NCBI GenBank assembly: GCA_937958285.1 | Contig: CALFXQ010000001.1 | Coordinates: forward strand, 1-7,524 | Reading direction: 5' to 3' | Length of the DNA stretch: 7,524 nt | Origin: an uncultured Fusibacter sp. | Lineage (GTDB): Bacteria > Bacillota > Clostridia > Peptostreptococcales > Acidaminobacteraceae | Shown: in pieces, positions 1 to 6,882 of the stretch | Position numbering within the stretch: the first letter of the stretch is position 1 | Layout of the letters: each line of letters begins with the position of its first letter | Program-made: the position numbers and the translations under genes | The notes under the pieces: generated by a model | The model's input: the letters and a program-made list of their open reading frames with translations, nothing else | The model's database searches: none | Told to the model about the DNA's origin: nothing

Positions 1-647
1 AGCGCCTGATGATTTTTTGCCAAGTCTACTTTTTTGCCTTCATACAAATTTTTAGAAGCATTGAGTTGAACCCGCTCAACTTCTACATCGCTTTTATAGG
101 TGAGCAGCAGGGCACGCTTGCTTTCTAGCTCTTTCTTTGCCTGTGCCACCTTATCTTTGGCCACTTTTAACTTGGTGAGCATCTCTTTGTCGTAGTCGAG
201 TAGCAACTGCACCTTATCTGCCCGCGTCATTAAATCCGAAAAATCGCTGGCTCCAAGCAACACCTCTACATAGCCCAAATTCCCCGTTTTATACATGGTC
301 CGCAGGCGCTTTAACATGCGATCATTCTGAAACACCACTTCTGTCTCTGCTTCAGCAAGTTCGCCCTCTTTTTTTAGAATAGCCTGGTGCGTACTTGTAA
401 TTTGAGCATTGAGTGCACCAATCTTGCGGTCTCGCTCTCTGATGTCTTTTTCGAGGGAATTGATATCTCTTTCGATAGCCGTTTGAGCCTTCTCATTGGC
501 CTGCCGCCTTTTGTCGATTCCTTCGATATCTTCTTTTATATTGCCCAGCTGTTGCTCGTTCACCTCAATTTGCTCATTAAGATCACTTGCAAACACTAAC
601 GAGGTCAACAGAGCAAGACAAATAATTGCTATGTTTTTCCATTTCAT
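1..647 (-). CDS. Secreted coiled-coil peptidoglycan hydrolase subunit (CwlO/PcsB/EnvC-type), C-terminus beyond the left edge
   Basis: Only the N-terminal 215 residues are present; the reading frame is open to the left edge. Translation from the ATG at 647 gives a signal peptide: a KWK basic start, a hydrophobic stretch at about residues 5-18 and a likely cleavage after VFA at residue 20. Residues 22-215 are highly charged, with Glu/Lys/Gln-rich heptad-like spacing typical of a long coiled coil. Around residues 119-145 a YKTGNLGYVEVLLGASDFSD segment resembles the conserved turn in the coiled coils of CwlO, PcsB and EnvC. These proteins sit outside the membrane, bind the FtsX extracellular loop, and either carry or activate a cell-wall hydrolase. 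The gene lies 30 bases after ftsX on the same strand with its own AGGTGA site, so it is probably the FtsEX partner. The catalytic domain (M23, NlpC/P60 or CHAP) lies outside the window, so the enzyme class cannot be named. Confidence 0.85.
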   Translation of the reverse strand, partial: MKWKNIAIICLALLTSLVFASDLNEQIEVNEQQLGNIKEDIEGIDKRRQANEKAQTAIERDINSLEKDIRERDRKIGALNAQITSTHQAILKKEGELAEAETEVVFQNDRMLKRLRTMYKTGNLGYVEVLLGASDFSDLMTRADKVQLLLDYDKEMLTKLKVAKDKVAQAKKELESKRALLLTYKSDVEVERVQLNASKNLYEGKKVDLAKNHQA

Positions 648-651
648 GTTA

Positions 652-657
652 TCACCT
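652..657 (-). promoter_or_regulatory. Ribosome binding site of the coiled-coil hydrolase gene
   Basis: AGGTGA on the minus strand lies four bases before the ATG at 647. It supports that ATG as the start, which agrees with the signal peptide beginning there. The short ftsX-to-gene gap holds no obvious promoter or terminator, so this gene is likely co-transcribed with ftsEX. Confidence 0.7.
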
Positions 658-677
658 GTTCCCTTATTCTAAATGCA

Positions 678-1574
678 CTAGACATTGAGGTGCTTCTTCA
701 TAGCGTGAAGTGAACCAAGTGCCCCAATGCCAGCGCCAAGGACCACAAAAATCACCACTAAGTCCGACATAATCGCATCGACAGGAACAAAATACGAAGC
801 GATGAGCACAAAGAATTGGGTCGTGAAGTAGTTGTAAAAATACTTATAAATTAAATACACAATACCTGAGGCTATAAGCGCACCGATACAACCAAGCAGG
901 GTACCCTCTAGTAGAAACGGCCATCGGATAAACCAGTTGGTCGCGCCTACATATTTCATGATATTGATCTCTTTGCGTCTCGCATTTACCGCGAGCTTTA
1001 TGGTGTTTGTAATTATAAACGTTGAAATTGCAATAAGTGCAGCAATTAATGCAAATCCCAAATTTCTAATAAAGGCCGACGTGCTGAGCACTTTATCTAT
1101 GATTTCTTTGTAGAAGGTGACCTCTTCGATGCCATTATAACTACTGAGAATCTTGACCACGCTCTCGGTGTCTTCGAGTTTTCTAAGGCGGATGATAAAG
1201 GCGTTAGGGAGTGGGTTTTCGCTGAGTCCTTCTAAAAGGTAGCCTTCTTCGCCCCATGATTCTCGCCAGTTGCGCATGGCATCGTCTTTTGATTCGTAGC
1301 GCACCTCTTTAACGCCGATAATTGAAGAAATTTGAGATTGAATTTGAGAGATTTCTACAGCAGCCACTTCGTCGTTGAGATACACGGTGATTTCATCAAA
1401 CTGAGTTTGCGCGCCATCTACGAAGCTGTTAATATTGATTACTAAAACAAAAATAATCCCCAAAATAACCAATGTTGCCATAACAGAGCTCACAGACGCC
1501 ACACTCATCAGGCCGTTTCGCCACAGGTTCTTGATGGCTTCATTTAATGAATAAGCGAAGGTTCTAAGCTTCAT
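678..1574 (-). CDS. ftsX: Cell division permease-like protein FtsX
   Basis: FtsX is the membrane subunit of the FtsEX complex, which transmits ATP hydrolysis by FtsE to an extracellular peptidoglycan hydrolase; it is not known to transport a substrate. From the chosen ATG the protein is 298 residues, usual for the family. It shows the FtsX layout: a cytoplasmic N-terminus, membrane segment 1 (about 24-46), a large extracellular domain (about 47-168) with the family-typical NPLPNAFIIRL near 120-130, then three more membrane segments (about 170-192, 220-243 and 271-290). A charged RRKEINIMKYVGAT loop at 199-212, typical of FtsX/MacB-like permeases, follows segment 2 and probably contacts FtsE. 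The frame is open to a start at 1622, but the AAAGGAGG at 1583-1590 is spaced correctly only for the ATG at 1574 and too close to the ATG at 1580. The gene overlaps the end of ftsE by 11 bases, suggesting translational coupling. Confidence 0.95.
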   Translation of the reverse strand: MKLRTFAYSLNEAIKNLWRNGLMSVASVSSVMATLVILGIIFVLVININSFVDGAQTQFDEITVYLNDEVAAVEISQIQSQISSIIGVKEVRYESKDDAMRNWRESWGEEGYLLEGLSENPLPNAFIIRLRKLEDTESVVKILSSYNGIEEVTFYKEIIDKVLSTSAFIRNLGFALIAALIAISTFIITNTIKLAVNARRKEINIMKYVGATNWFIRWPFLLEGTLLGCIGALIASGIVYLIYKYFYNYFTTQFFVLIASYFVPVDAIMSDLVVIFVVLGAGIGALGSLHAMKKHLNV

Positions 1575-2250
1575 GCTCATAACCTCCTTTGTCGTGATCT
1601 CTAACAATGCGCCCTTGTTCAAGGGTTACCACGCGTCTTCGCATGGTGTTTACAATTTCTTTATCGTGGGTGGCCATAAGAATGGTTGTGCCCCTGCGAT
1701 TGATTTGGCGAAGAATTTTCATAATCTCCCAAGACGTGTCGGGGTCTAGGTTGCCTGTAGGCTCATCTGCAATTAAAAGAGGTGGATTGTTGATCATGGC
1801 CCTTGCAATGGAAACGCGCTGTTGTTCACCGCCTGAGAGTTGATTGGGATAATGCCTTGCTTTGTCTGAGAGGCCGACCATACTGAGAATCATAGGCACT
1901 TCTTGGCGAATTTCTTTGGGCTTTGCAGAGAGTATTTCCATTGCATAGGCCACATTTTCGTAAACGGTTTTATTTGGAAGTAGCCTAAAATCCTGAAAAA
2001 CCACGCCCATTTTTCTTCTAAGATATGGGATTCTACGCCGATGTAAGCGGGTTACATCTTGGCCGTCGATGCGAATTTCACCTTCGCTAGGGTCTTCTTC
2101 TTTTAAAAGCAACTTCATAAAAGTGGATTTCCCTGCACCACTTTGACCCACTAAGAAAATAAACTCGCCTTTTTCTATGGTTATATGAATATTGTCGAGG
2201 GCAGTTACCCCATTTGGGTAGTGCTTCGACACATTGTACATTTCTATCAC
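1564..2250 (-). CDS. ftsE: Cell division ATP-binding protein FtsE
   Basis: FtsE is the cytoplasmic ABC ATPase that pairs with FtsX and drives activation of septal or side-wall peptidoglycan hydrolases. From the GTG start the protein is 228 residues, a typical FtsE length, and opens MIEMYNVSKHYPNG as family members do. All ATPase motifs are intact: Walker A GQSGAGKST (35-43), Q-loop Gln86, signature LSGGEQQR (138-145), Walker B LLIADE with catalytic Glu163, the following PTGNLD, and H-loop His195 in ATHD. The FQDFRLLPNKTVYENVA stretch at 85-101 is characteristic of FtsE over other MacB/LolD-like ATPases. The frame could extend to an ATG at 2292, but TTTGGAGG at 2259-2266 is eight bases before GTG 2250, and the extension has no family similarity. 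First gene of the ftsE-ftsX-hydrolase operon. Confidence 0.97.
   Translation of the reverse strand: MIEMYNVSKHYPNGVTALDNIHITIEKGEFIFLVGQSGAGKSTFMKLLLKEEDPSEGEIRIDGQDVTRLHRRRIPYLRRKMGVVFQDFRLLPNKTVYENVAYAMEILSAKPKEIRQEVPMILSMVGLSDKARHYPNQLSGGEQQRVSIARAMINNPPLLIADEPTGNLDPDTSWEIMKILRQINRRGTTILMATHDKEIVNTMRRRVVTLEQGRIVRDHDKGGYEHEA
1583..1590 (-). promoter_or_regulatory. Ribosome binding site that fixes the ftsX start, inside ftsE
   Basis: AAAGGAGG on the minus strand lies within the last codons of ftsE, eight bases before the ATG at 1574. An in-frame ATG at 1580 would be only two bases from the site, and the longer frame start at 1622 has no such site. This selects the MKLRTF start. Confidence 0.8.
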
Positions 2251-2258
2251 TAAGTTGT

Positions 2259-2266
2259 CCTCCAAA
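2259..2266 (-). promoter_or_regulatory. Ribosome binding site that fixes the GTG start of ftsE
   Basis: TTTGGAGG on the minus strand, eight bases before GTG at 2250. It argues against the upstream in-frame ATG at 2292, which would also place the start at or beside the predicted transcription start. Confidence 0.8.
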
Positions 2267-2294
2267 TACAAATTGTAGGCATTTGAGCCCACGC

Positions 2295-2323
2295 TTCATT
2301 ATACAGCTAAGCTGATGTATAAT
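2295..2323 (+). promoter_or_regulatory. Putative sigma-A promoter for the folate cyclo-ligase gene
   Basis: TTCATT (2295-2300, a weak -35, 3 of 6 matches), a 17-base spacer, then a perfect TATAAT -10 (2318-2323). Transcription would begin near 2330, leaving about 50 bases of leader before the ATG at 2381. An alternative -10, TATAAA at 2335-2340, has an equally weak -35. Called from the sequence only. Confidence 0.55.
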
Positions 2324-2326
2324 GAA
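2298..2326 (-). promoter_or_regulatory. Putative sigma-A promoter for the ftsE-ftsX-hydrolase operon
   Basis: The mirror image of the plus-strand promoter: TTCATT -35 (2326-2321), 17-base spacer, TATAAT -10 (2303-2298). Transcription would start near 2291, giving a leader of about 40 bases before the GTG at 2250. The -10 of each promoter overlaps the -35 of the other. Confidence 0.55.
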
Positions 2327-2365
2327 GGCAATCCTATAAATTTGTCATGAAAAAGAGAAAAAAAC

Positions 2366-2372
2366 AAAGGAG
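2366..2372 (+). promoter_or_regulatory. Ribosome binding site of the folate cyclo-ligase gene
   Basis: AAAGGAG lies eight bases before the ATG at 2381, supporting this start. It also argues against an out-of-frame ATG at 2347, which has no such site. Confidence 0.8.
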
Positions 2373-2380
2373 CGTGTCTA

Positions 2381-2983
2381 ATGCCTTCATCATATACAAA
2401 GAAAGAGCTCAGAATGGCCATACTCTCAAAGCGAAAAGCCCTCACCGCACAAGAAGTGGATGCGCACTCAAACAGAATTTTTCAAAGTGTCATCGCCAGC
2501 GCCCACTACCTCAATGCCAAGAGGCTATTAATCTATCTGGACTTTAAGAACGAAGTGCGCACAGATGCCATAATTGCCCATGCTTTAGCAATGGGCAAGG
2601 AGGTCTATGTGCCCGTTGTAATGCCCGAGCATCCCGATCTTGCCTTGGTGGCCTACACAGGCCCAAATACCCCTATGGTCCTCTCTTCTTTCGGCATCAA
2701 CGAACCCATAATCACCGAGCAAAATACAGTTGACTTTGGCACCATCGACTTCGTAATTGCTCCGGGAGTGGCCTTCGACAGGGATGGCTATAGGCTTGGG
2801 TACGGCGGTGGCTATTACGACCGATTGTTAGCCCACAAAAAAGCCCCGAACATTCCTGTTTACGCTCTCGCTTTTTCAATGCAAGTTGTTAAGTGCGTTC
2901 CTCACGATGCATGGGATAAGCGCATTAGTGGTTTCTTCACAGAAGAAGCGCGCTTTGATGTTATCGGTGCCACCCTCCAGTAA
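2381..2983 (+). CDS. 5-formyltetrahydrofolate cyclo-ligase (methenyl-THF synthetase)
   Basis: This cytoplasmic enzyme uses ATP to convert 5-formyltetrahydrofolate into 5,10-methenyltetrahydrofolate, returning a stored, inhibitory folate to the active one-carbon pool. The protein is 200 residues, within the usual 180-200. The diagnostic signature is intact: IAPGVAFD (126-133) followed by LGYGGGYYDR (139-148), the glycine-rich and Tyr/Asp element of the active site. The N-terminal KKELRMAILSKRKAL segment (7-21) matches the basic opening helix of the family, and the C-terminal half has a VPHDAWDKRISGFFTE stretch (173-188) where relatives have VPxExHDxxLDxIxTE-type sequence. The gene is divergent from ftsE, sharing a 130-base promoter region, and convergent with metH. 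It is often named fthC or yqgN in Firmicutes; I leave the symbol blank because naming varies. Function is confident. Confidence 0.94.
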   Translation: MPSSYTKKELRMAILSKRKALTAQEVDAHSNRIFQSVIASAHYLNAKRLLIYLDFKNEVRTDAIIAHALAMGKEVYVPVVMPEHPDLALVAYTGPNTPMVLSSFGINEPIITEQNTVDFGTIDFVIAPGVAFDRDGYRLGYGGGYYDRLLAHKKAPNIPVYALAFSMQVVKCVPHDAWDKRISGFFTEEARFDVIGATLQ

Positions 2984-2985
2984 AT

Positions 2986-3041
2986 AAAAGGTTACCTCGT
3001 GAATGCGGTTCTAATGAAACCCACGAGGTAACCTTTTTTTT
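2986..3041. terminator. Bidirectional intrinsic terminator between the folate gene and metH
   Basis: A perfect 16-bp stem, 2986-3001 (AAAAGGTTACCTCGTG) with 3022-3037, encloses a 20-base loop that can fold further through GGTT (3007-3010) and AACC (3018-3021). On the plus strand it ends in eight Ts (3034-3041), terminating the folate gene three bases after its stop. On the minus strand the transcript ends in TTTTATTT, so the same hairpin can terminate metH. The plus-strand T-tract overlaps the metH stop codon (3040-3042). Confidence 0.93.
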
Positions 3042-6000
3042 ATTGTATAAAGTGTCCTAGCAAACGCTGCAGGCTCTCTACTTGTGTCTCTTTAGCCTGA
3101 GCGTAAAGGGATACTTGATCTAGCGCCAATTTGCCGATATTGAAGTACTTGGCCTGCGGATTTGCAAAGATTAGTCCGCTGACACTCGACACAGGAGTCA
3201 TCATGTAACTCGAAGTCAGGCGCACATTTATGTGTTTCTCTACGTCGAGCAGCTTAAACAGCGCCTCTTTTTCGGAGTGGTCGGGGAGCGAGGGATAGCC
3301 AAATGCTGGGCGTATGCTTCTGTACTGACCGCGAAGAAGGTCTTCTAAGGGCAAGTTTTCTTCTGGCGAGAATCCCCAGTAATGCTTGCGTATATCTAGG
3401 TGAAGACGTTCTGCAAAGCTCTCTGCTAAACGATCTGCCAGTAGCTTGCATAAAACGGCGCGATATTCATCGCCCACTTTTCTATACTCCGTGTAAAGGG
3501 CATCCATTGCTTCACCAGCGGTCACTGCAAAGAGCCCAAGGTAATCGTGATCGGCCTGTTTGTCTGGGCCTAGATTTTCAGAGCTTATCCAGTCAGACAG
3601 CGCATGGGCCGTACCATCGCGTTCTTGTTGACGGAAAAAGTAAAAGGAAGCCTCTGCATCTAAGCCTGACTTGAGGCCAGAGGCATCGCATTTAAAAACA
3701 TCTACTACGCCGACTCCAGCCGCATCTCGTCGTACTGCTGGCAAAATGCCAAACACGCCCATGGGCTTTACCGCGGGTGTCTTTTCTAGTTGATCGAGCA
3801 TGCGATTGGCATCGTCAAAGAGCTTTTTAGCTTCATGTCCATAATGGGCATCGGCGAGCACCTCAGGATAGTGACGCTGCATGCCCCAGCTGGTGAAGAA
3901 AAAGGTCCAATCTATGGTTTCTCTCAGGGCTTCTACGCTGTATTCAACCACATGGATGCCCGGATTGTTGGGTTTGGCAATCGCCTCTTGTCCAAAATGA
4001 ATCGCCGGTTTTCTAGCGATTAGAGACTCAAATGTTTCTAGGGGACGCTTAATTTCTGTATAGCTATCTCGCACTTGCTGATAGTGCTGATGACTTTCTT
4101 CCATGGCCACTTGCCTTGTCGCACTATTGCATAGCGCCTTTGCGTAAGCCACTGTCTTAGAGGCGTCTGTGGCGTGGAAGACGTGCTTAGGGTATTCGGG
4201 CTCTAACTTAACAGCAGTGTGAAGCTTAGACGTAGTGGCCCCACCAATCACAATGGGGAGATCTAAATGGGCTTTCTTAAGGGCTTCTATGGTATGACGC
4301 ATTTCATCTAGGCTCGGGGTGATAAGACCACTAAGGCCCACTACATCTACCTGGTGAAGTTTAGCGGCTTCGACGATTTCTTCGGCAGAAACCATGATGC
4401 CTAAATCGATAACCTCAAAATTGTTGCATGCCAAGATCACACCTACTATATTCTTGCCAATATCGTGTACATCGCCCTTGACTGTGGCCAAGAGTACCTT
4501 ACCAGACTTATTGGCACTGCCAGCGCCCTTTGCACTTTCGATGTATGGCAATAAAATCGCCACCGCTTGTTTCATGACACGGGCGGTCTTGACTACTTGT
4601 GGTAGGAACATCTTGCCCTCGCCAAATCTATCGCCGACGATTTGCATGCCTGCCATCAGTGGTCCTTCGATAATGTGGAGCGGATCGGAGAATTGGGGGA
4701 GTACCTCCATTAAATCCTGTTCGAGATACTGGGTGACCCCTTTAATTAAGCTGTGCTTTAACCTCTCTACCACCGACTCTTGGCGCCACGCATCTCTTAG
4801 CGACACATCCGTGCCCTTTGCGGCCTCAGTATGATTCTGAGCCCACTCTAAAAGCGCATCTGTAGCACCGTGGTAGCGATTTAACACCACATCCTCCACA
4901 TACTTGAGAAGTTCTGGCTCTATTTCGTCGTAAGGCTGAATCATACCTGGATTGACAATGCCCATATCCATACCCGCTTTAATCGCGTGGTACAAAAACA
5001 CCGCATGCATCGCCTCTCTCACGTGATCCATACCTCTAAAAGAGAAAGACAAGTTGCTCACACCGCCGCTAATTTTAGCGCCTGGCAAATTGGCTTTGAT
5101 CCACGCCGTTGCCTCGATGTAATCGACGGCATAGCGATTGTGCTCTGGAATACCCGTAGCTATAGCGAGTATATTGGGGTCGAAAATAATGGCCTGGGGT
5201 GGAAAGGCAATGCCATCGACTAAAAGGCGATAGGCTCTTTCGCACACCTCTATTTTTCTTTCGAAGGTATCGGCCTGCCCTTTTTCGTCGAAGGCCATAA
5301 CCACTACTGCTGCATTAAACTGCTTTGCAATACGCGCCTGCTTAAGAAACTCTTCTTCGCCATTTTTTAAGCTGATGGAATTGAGCACGGCTTTTCCTTG
5401 AATCGCCTTTAAACCCGCTTCGATAACCTCCCACTTTGACGAGTCGATCATCACTGGCACCTTGCAAATGTCTGGCTCCGATGAGAGCAGTCTTAAAAAA
5501 TGTGGCATTTCTACAAGGGCATCGAGCATGGCATCGTCGAAGTTCACATCGATCATCTGTGCGCCGTTTTCCACCTGATCCCTTGCCACATCTAGGGCTT
5601 CAACATACTGTTTATCTCGAATTAAACGGGCGAACTTCTTTGACCCCGCCACATTTGTGCGCTCGCCCACATTGACGTAATTTCTCGAGGTGTCCACAAG
5701 TAGTGTCTCTAGACCGGCAAGTACCAATGCATGCGGCCCAAATGCAACCTGGCATTCTTCTTCAGGCACTCTCGGCGCATATTCTGAAACGACCTTGGCC
5801 ATGGCCGCAATATGCTGAGGCGTCGTGCCGCAGCAACCACCTACAATATTCACCGCACGGTCTTCTAAAAGTTCTGTTAAGAAGTGGACTGTTGTCTCTG
5901 GCAGTTCATCGTAGGCTCCAAATTGGTTTGGCAATCCCGCATTTGGATAAATGCTGATAAAGTGCTTAGATGTGCGCGAAAGCTCTTTGATATACGGAAT

Positions 6001-6747
6001 CAGCTCTTTTGCACCAAATGAGCAGTTTAAGCCGATTGCAAGTACATTTGGATGTACTAAGGACGCAAAGAAGGCCTCGAGGGTTTGCCCTGTGAGGGTA
6101 CGGCCACTGCGATCTGTAAGGGTACCCGATAAAATAATGGGCAAATCAACCCCTTGCGCTTTACAAGCACTTTCTATGGCAATTAACGCCGCACGGGCGT
6201 TGAGCGCATCGAAAACAGTCTCCACAATAAAGCCATGTACACCACCTTCAATCAGCGCTGCCGCTTGCTCTTTATAGGCTTCCATCAGGGTGTCAAAATC
6301 CACACTTCGATAGCTGGGATCTTCTACTTTTGGCGAGATTGACAAGGTTTTATTTGTCGGCCCAATGGCGCCGAACACATAGCGCTGTTTGCCATCTTGT
6401 TGCTGGGCTGACTCTGCTGCATTTAAGGCGACTTGAGCTGCCGCGAGATTTAAAGCGCGCACCTCAGAACCCATGTGATAATCTTCTTGAGAAATGCGAT
6501 TGGCATTAAAGGTATTGGTCTCTACCAAATCTGCACCTGCCAAAAAATAGGCTCTGTGTATGGCTTCAATCACATCGGGTCGCGTGATGCTCAGCACATC
6601 GTGATTGCCCTTTAAATTCACTGCATGTGCCTCGTAGGCACCCTTTCTATAATCTGCTTCTTGAAGGGCATAGGCTTGAATCATCGTGCCCATGGCCCCA
6701 TCGAGAACCACAATGCGCTCTTTTAGCAACTGCTCAATTTTTTTCAT
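3040..6747 (-). CDS. metH: Cobalamin-dependent methionine synthase, full length with reactivation domain
   Basis: MetH transfers the methyl group of 5-methyltetrahydrofolate to homocysteine through bound cobalamin, giving methionine and tetrahydrofolate. At 1235 residues it is a full-length enzyme. Modules in order: homocysteine/zinc domain (about 1-325) with Cys242 in GLNCSFG and Cys305-Cys306 in GGCCGTTPQH; pterin-binding domain (about 355-620) with NVGERTNVAGSKKF and DVNFDDAMLD; cobalamin cap (about 655-740) and cobalamin-binding domain (about 745-880) with DVHDIGKN, whose His761 should be the lower cobalt ligand; and the AdoMet-dependent reactivation domain (about 930-1235) with RPAFGYP (1146-1152) and SSYMMTP (1179-1185). 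No key residue is missing. AAGGTGG lies six bases before the ATG. Reactivation implies a flavodoxin- or ferredoxin-type electron donor, not encoded here. Many Firmicutes have shorter MetH forms, so gain by transfer is possible but unproven. Confidence 0.98.
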   Translation of the reverse strand: MKKIEQLLKERIVVLDGAMGTMIQAYALQEADYRKGAYEAHAVNLKGNHDVLSITRPDVIEAIHRAYFLAGADLVETNTFNANRISQEDYHMGSEVRALNLAAAQVALNAAESAQQQDGKQRYVFGAIGPTNKTLSISPKVEDPSYRSVDFDTLMEAYKEQAAALIEGGVHGFIVETVFDALNARAALIAIESACKAQGVDLPIILSGTLTDRSGRTLTGQTLEAFFASLVHPNVLAIGLNCSFGAKELIPYIKELSRTSKHFISIYPNAGLPNQFGAYDELPETTVHFLTELLEDRAVNIVGGCCGTTPQHIAAMAKVVSEYAPRVPEEECQVAFGPHALVLAGLETLLVDTSRNYVNVGERTNVAGSKKFARLIRDKQYVEALDVARDQVENGAQMIDVNFDDAMLDALVEMPHFLRLLSSEPDICKVPVMIDSSKWEVIEAGLKAIQGKAVLNSISLKNGEEEFLKQARIAKQFNAAVVVMAFDEKGQADTFERKIEVCERAYRLLVDGIAFPPQAIIFDPNILAIATGIPEHNRYAVDYIEATAWIKANLPGAKISGGVSNLSFSFRGMDHVREAMHAVFLYHAIKAGMDMGIVNPGMIQPYDEIEPELLKYVEDVVLNRYHGATDALLEWAQNHTEAAKGTDVSLRDAWRQESVVERLKHSLIKGVTQYLEQDLMEVLPQFSDPLHIIEGPLMAGMQIVGDRFGEGKMFLPQVVKTARVMKQAVAILLPYIESAKGAGSANKSGKVLLATVKGDVHDIGKNIVGVILACNNFEVIDLGIMVSAEEIVEAAKLHQVDVVGLSGLITPSLDEMRHTIEALKKAHLDLPIVIGGATTSKLHTAVKLEPEYPKHVFHATDASKTVAYAKALCNSATRQVAMEESHQHYQQVRDSYTEIKRPLETFESLIARKPAIHFGQEAIAKPNNPGIHVVEYSVEALRETIDWTFFFTSWGMQRHYPEVLADAHYGHEAKKLFDDANRMLDQLEKTPAVKPMGVFGILPAVRRDAAGVGVVDVFKCDASGLKSGLDAEASFYFFRQQERDGTAHALSDWISSENLGPDKQADHDYLGLFAVTAGEAMDALYTEYRKVGDEYRAVLCKLLADRLAESFAERLHLDIRKHYWGFSPEENLPLEDLLRGQYRSIRPAFGYPSLPDHSEKEALFKLLDVEKHINVRLTSSYMMTPVSSVSGLIFANPQAKYFNIGKLALDQVSLYAQAKETQVESLQRLLGHFIQ

Positions 6748-6753
6748 ACGGCA

Positions 6754-6760
6754 CCACCTT
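6754..6760 (-). promoter_or_regulatory. Ribosome binding site of metH
   Basis: AAGGTGG on the minus strand ends six bases before the ATG at 6747, in a purine-rich leader. It supports the start that gives the family-typical N-terminus leading into VVLDGAMGTMIQ. Confidence 0.7.
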
Positions 6761-6786
6761 TTCCTTTATCTTCTTTTCTTTATCGT

Positions 6787-6810
6787 AACGCTCAAAGACG
6801 CCAGAGCGCT
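6787..6810 (-). other. Small hairpin in the metH leader
   Basis: In the minus-strand transcript, AGCGCTC and GAGCGTT can pair as a 7-bp stem with one G-U pair and a 10-base loop. It is not followed by a T-run, so it is not a terminator. It does not resemble the cobalamin, SAM or SAH riboswitch cores that I can recall. It may be an mRNA structure or chance. Confidence 0.3.
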
Positions 6811-6852
6811 TTCTCTATATGCAAAAAACCTTAAGATTCAGTATACTCAAAA

Positions 6853-6881
6853 GAAAAAAAAATAGCTACCACTTGGGCAGC
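6853..6881 (-). terminator. Intrinsic terminator of the histidine kinase gene
   Basis: On the minus strand, GCTGCC (6881-6876) pairs with GGTAGC (6870-6865) with one G-U pair around a five-base loop, followed by TA and nine Ts. It begins 15 bases after the kinase stop codon. The stem is short, so termination may be incomplete. It separates the kinase transcript from metH. Confidence 0.75.
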
Positions 6882-6882
6882 A

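Larger units (their letters stand above)
2294..2327. repeat. 12-bp perfect inverted repeat between ftsE and the folate cyclo-ligase gene
   Basis: CTTCATTATACA (2294-2305) is exactly mirrored by TGTATAATGAAG (2316-2327) around a 10-base centre. Inside is a second, slightly off-centre dyad, CAGC-TAA-GCTG (2304-2314). Neither side is followed by a T-run on its outgoing strand, so it is unlikely to be an intrinsic terminator. Each arm holds a perfect TATAAT reading outward, so it is better read as a symmetric promoter and possibly also a repressor site. Confidence 0.85.

Noticed and set aside
1575..1622. Longer ftsX N-terminus beginning at 1622
   Set aside because: It would overlap the ftsE coding region by about 60 bases and has no family similarity. 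The strong ribosome binding site at 1583-1590 fits the ATG at 1574.
2251..2292. Longer FtsE N-terminus beginning at ATG 2292
   Set aside because: The extra 14 residues are not FtsE-like. The ribosome binding site at 2259-2266 fits GTG 2250, and 2292 sits next to the predicted transcription start.
2294..2327. The inverted repeat as an intrinsic terminator
   Set aside because: There is no T-run after either arm, and the genes on both sides are transcribed away from it.
2347..2547. Small plus-strand ORF (66 codons, Lys/Arg-rich start) as a leader peptide
   Set aside because: It has no ribosome binding site and mostly overlaps the cyclo-ligase gene out of frame. The lysine run comes from the purine-rich leader.
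3254..6277. Several open frames of 65-146 codons, mostly antisense within metH
   Set aside because: They are shadows of the metH reading frame, without ribosome binding sites or recognisable protein features.
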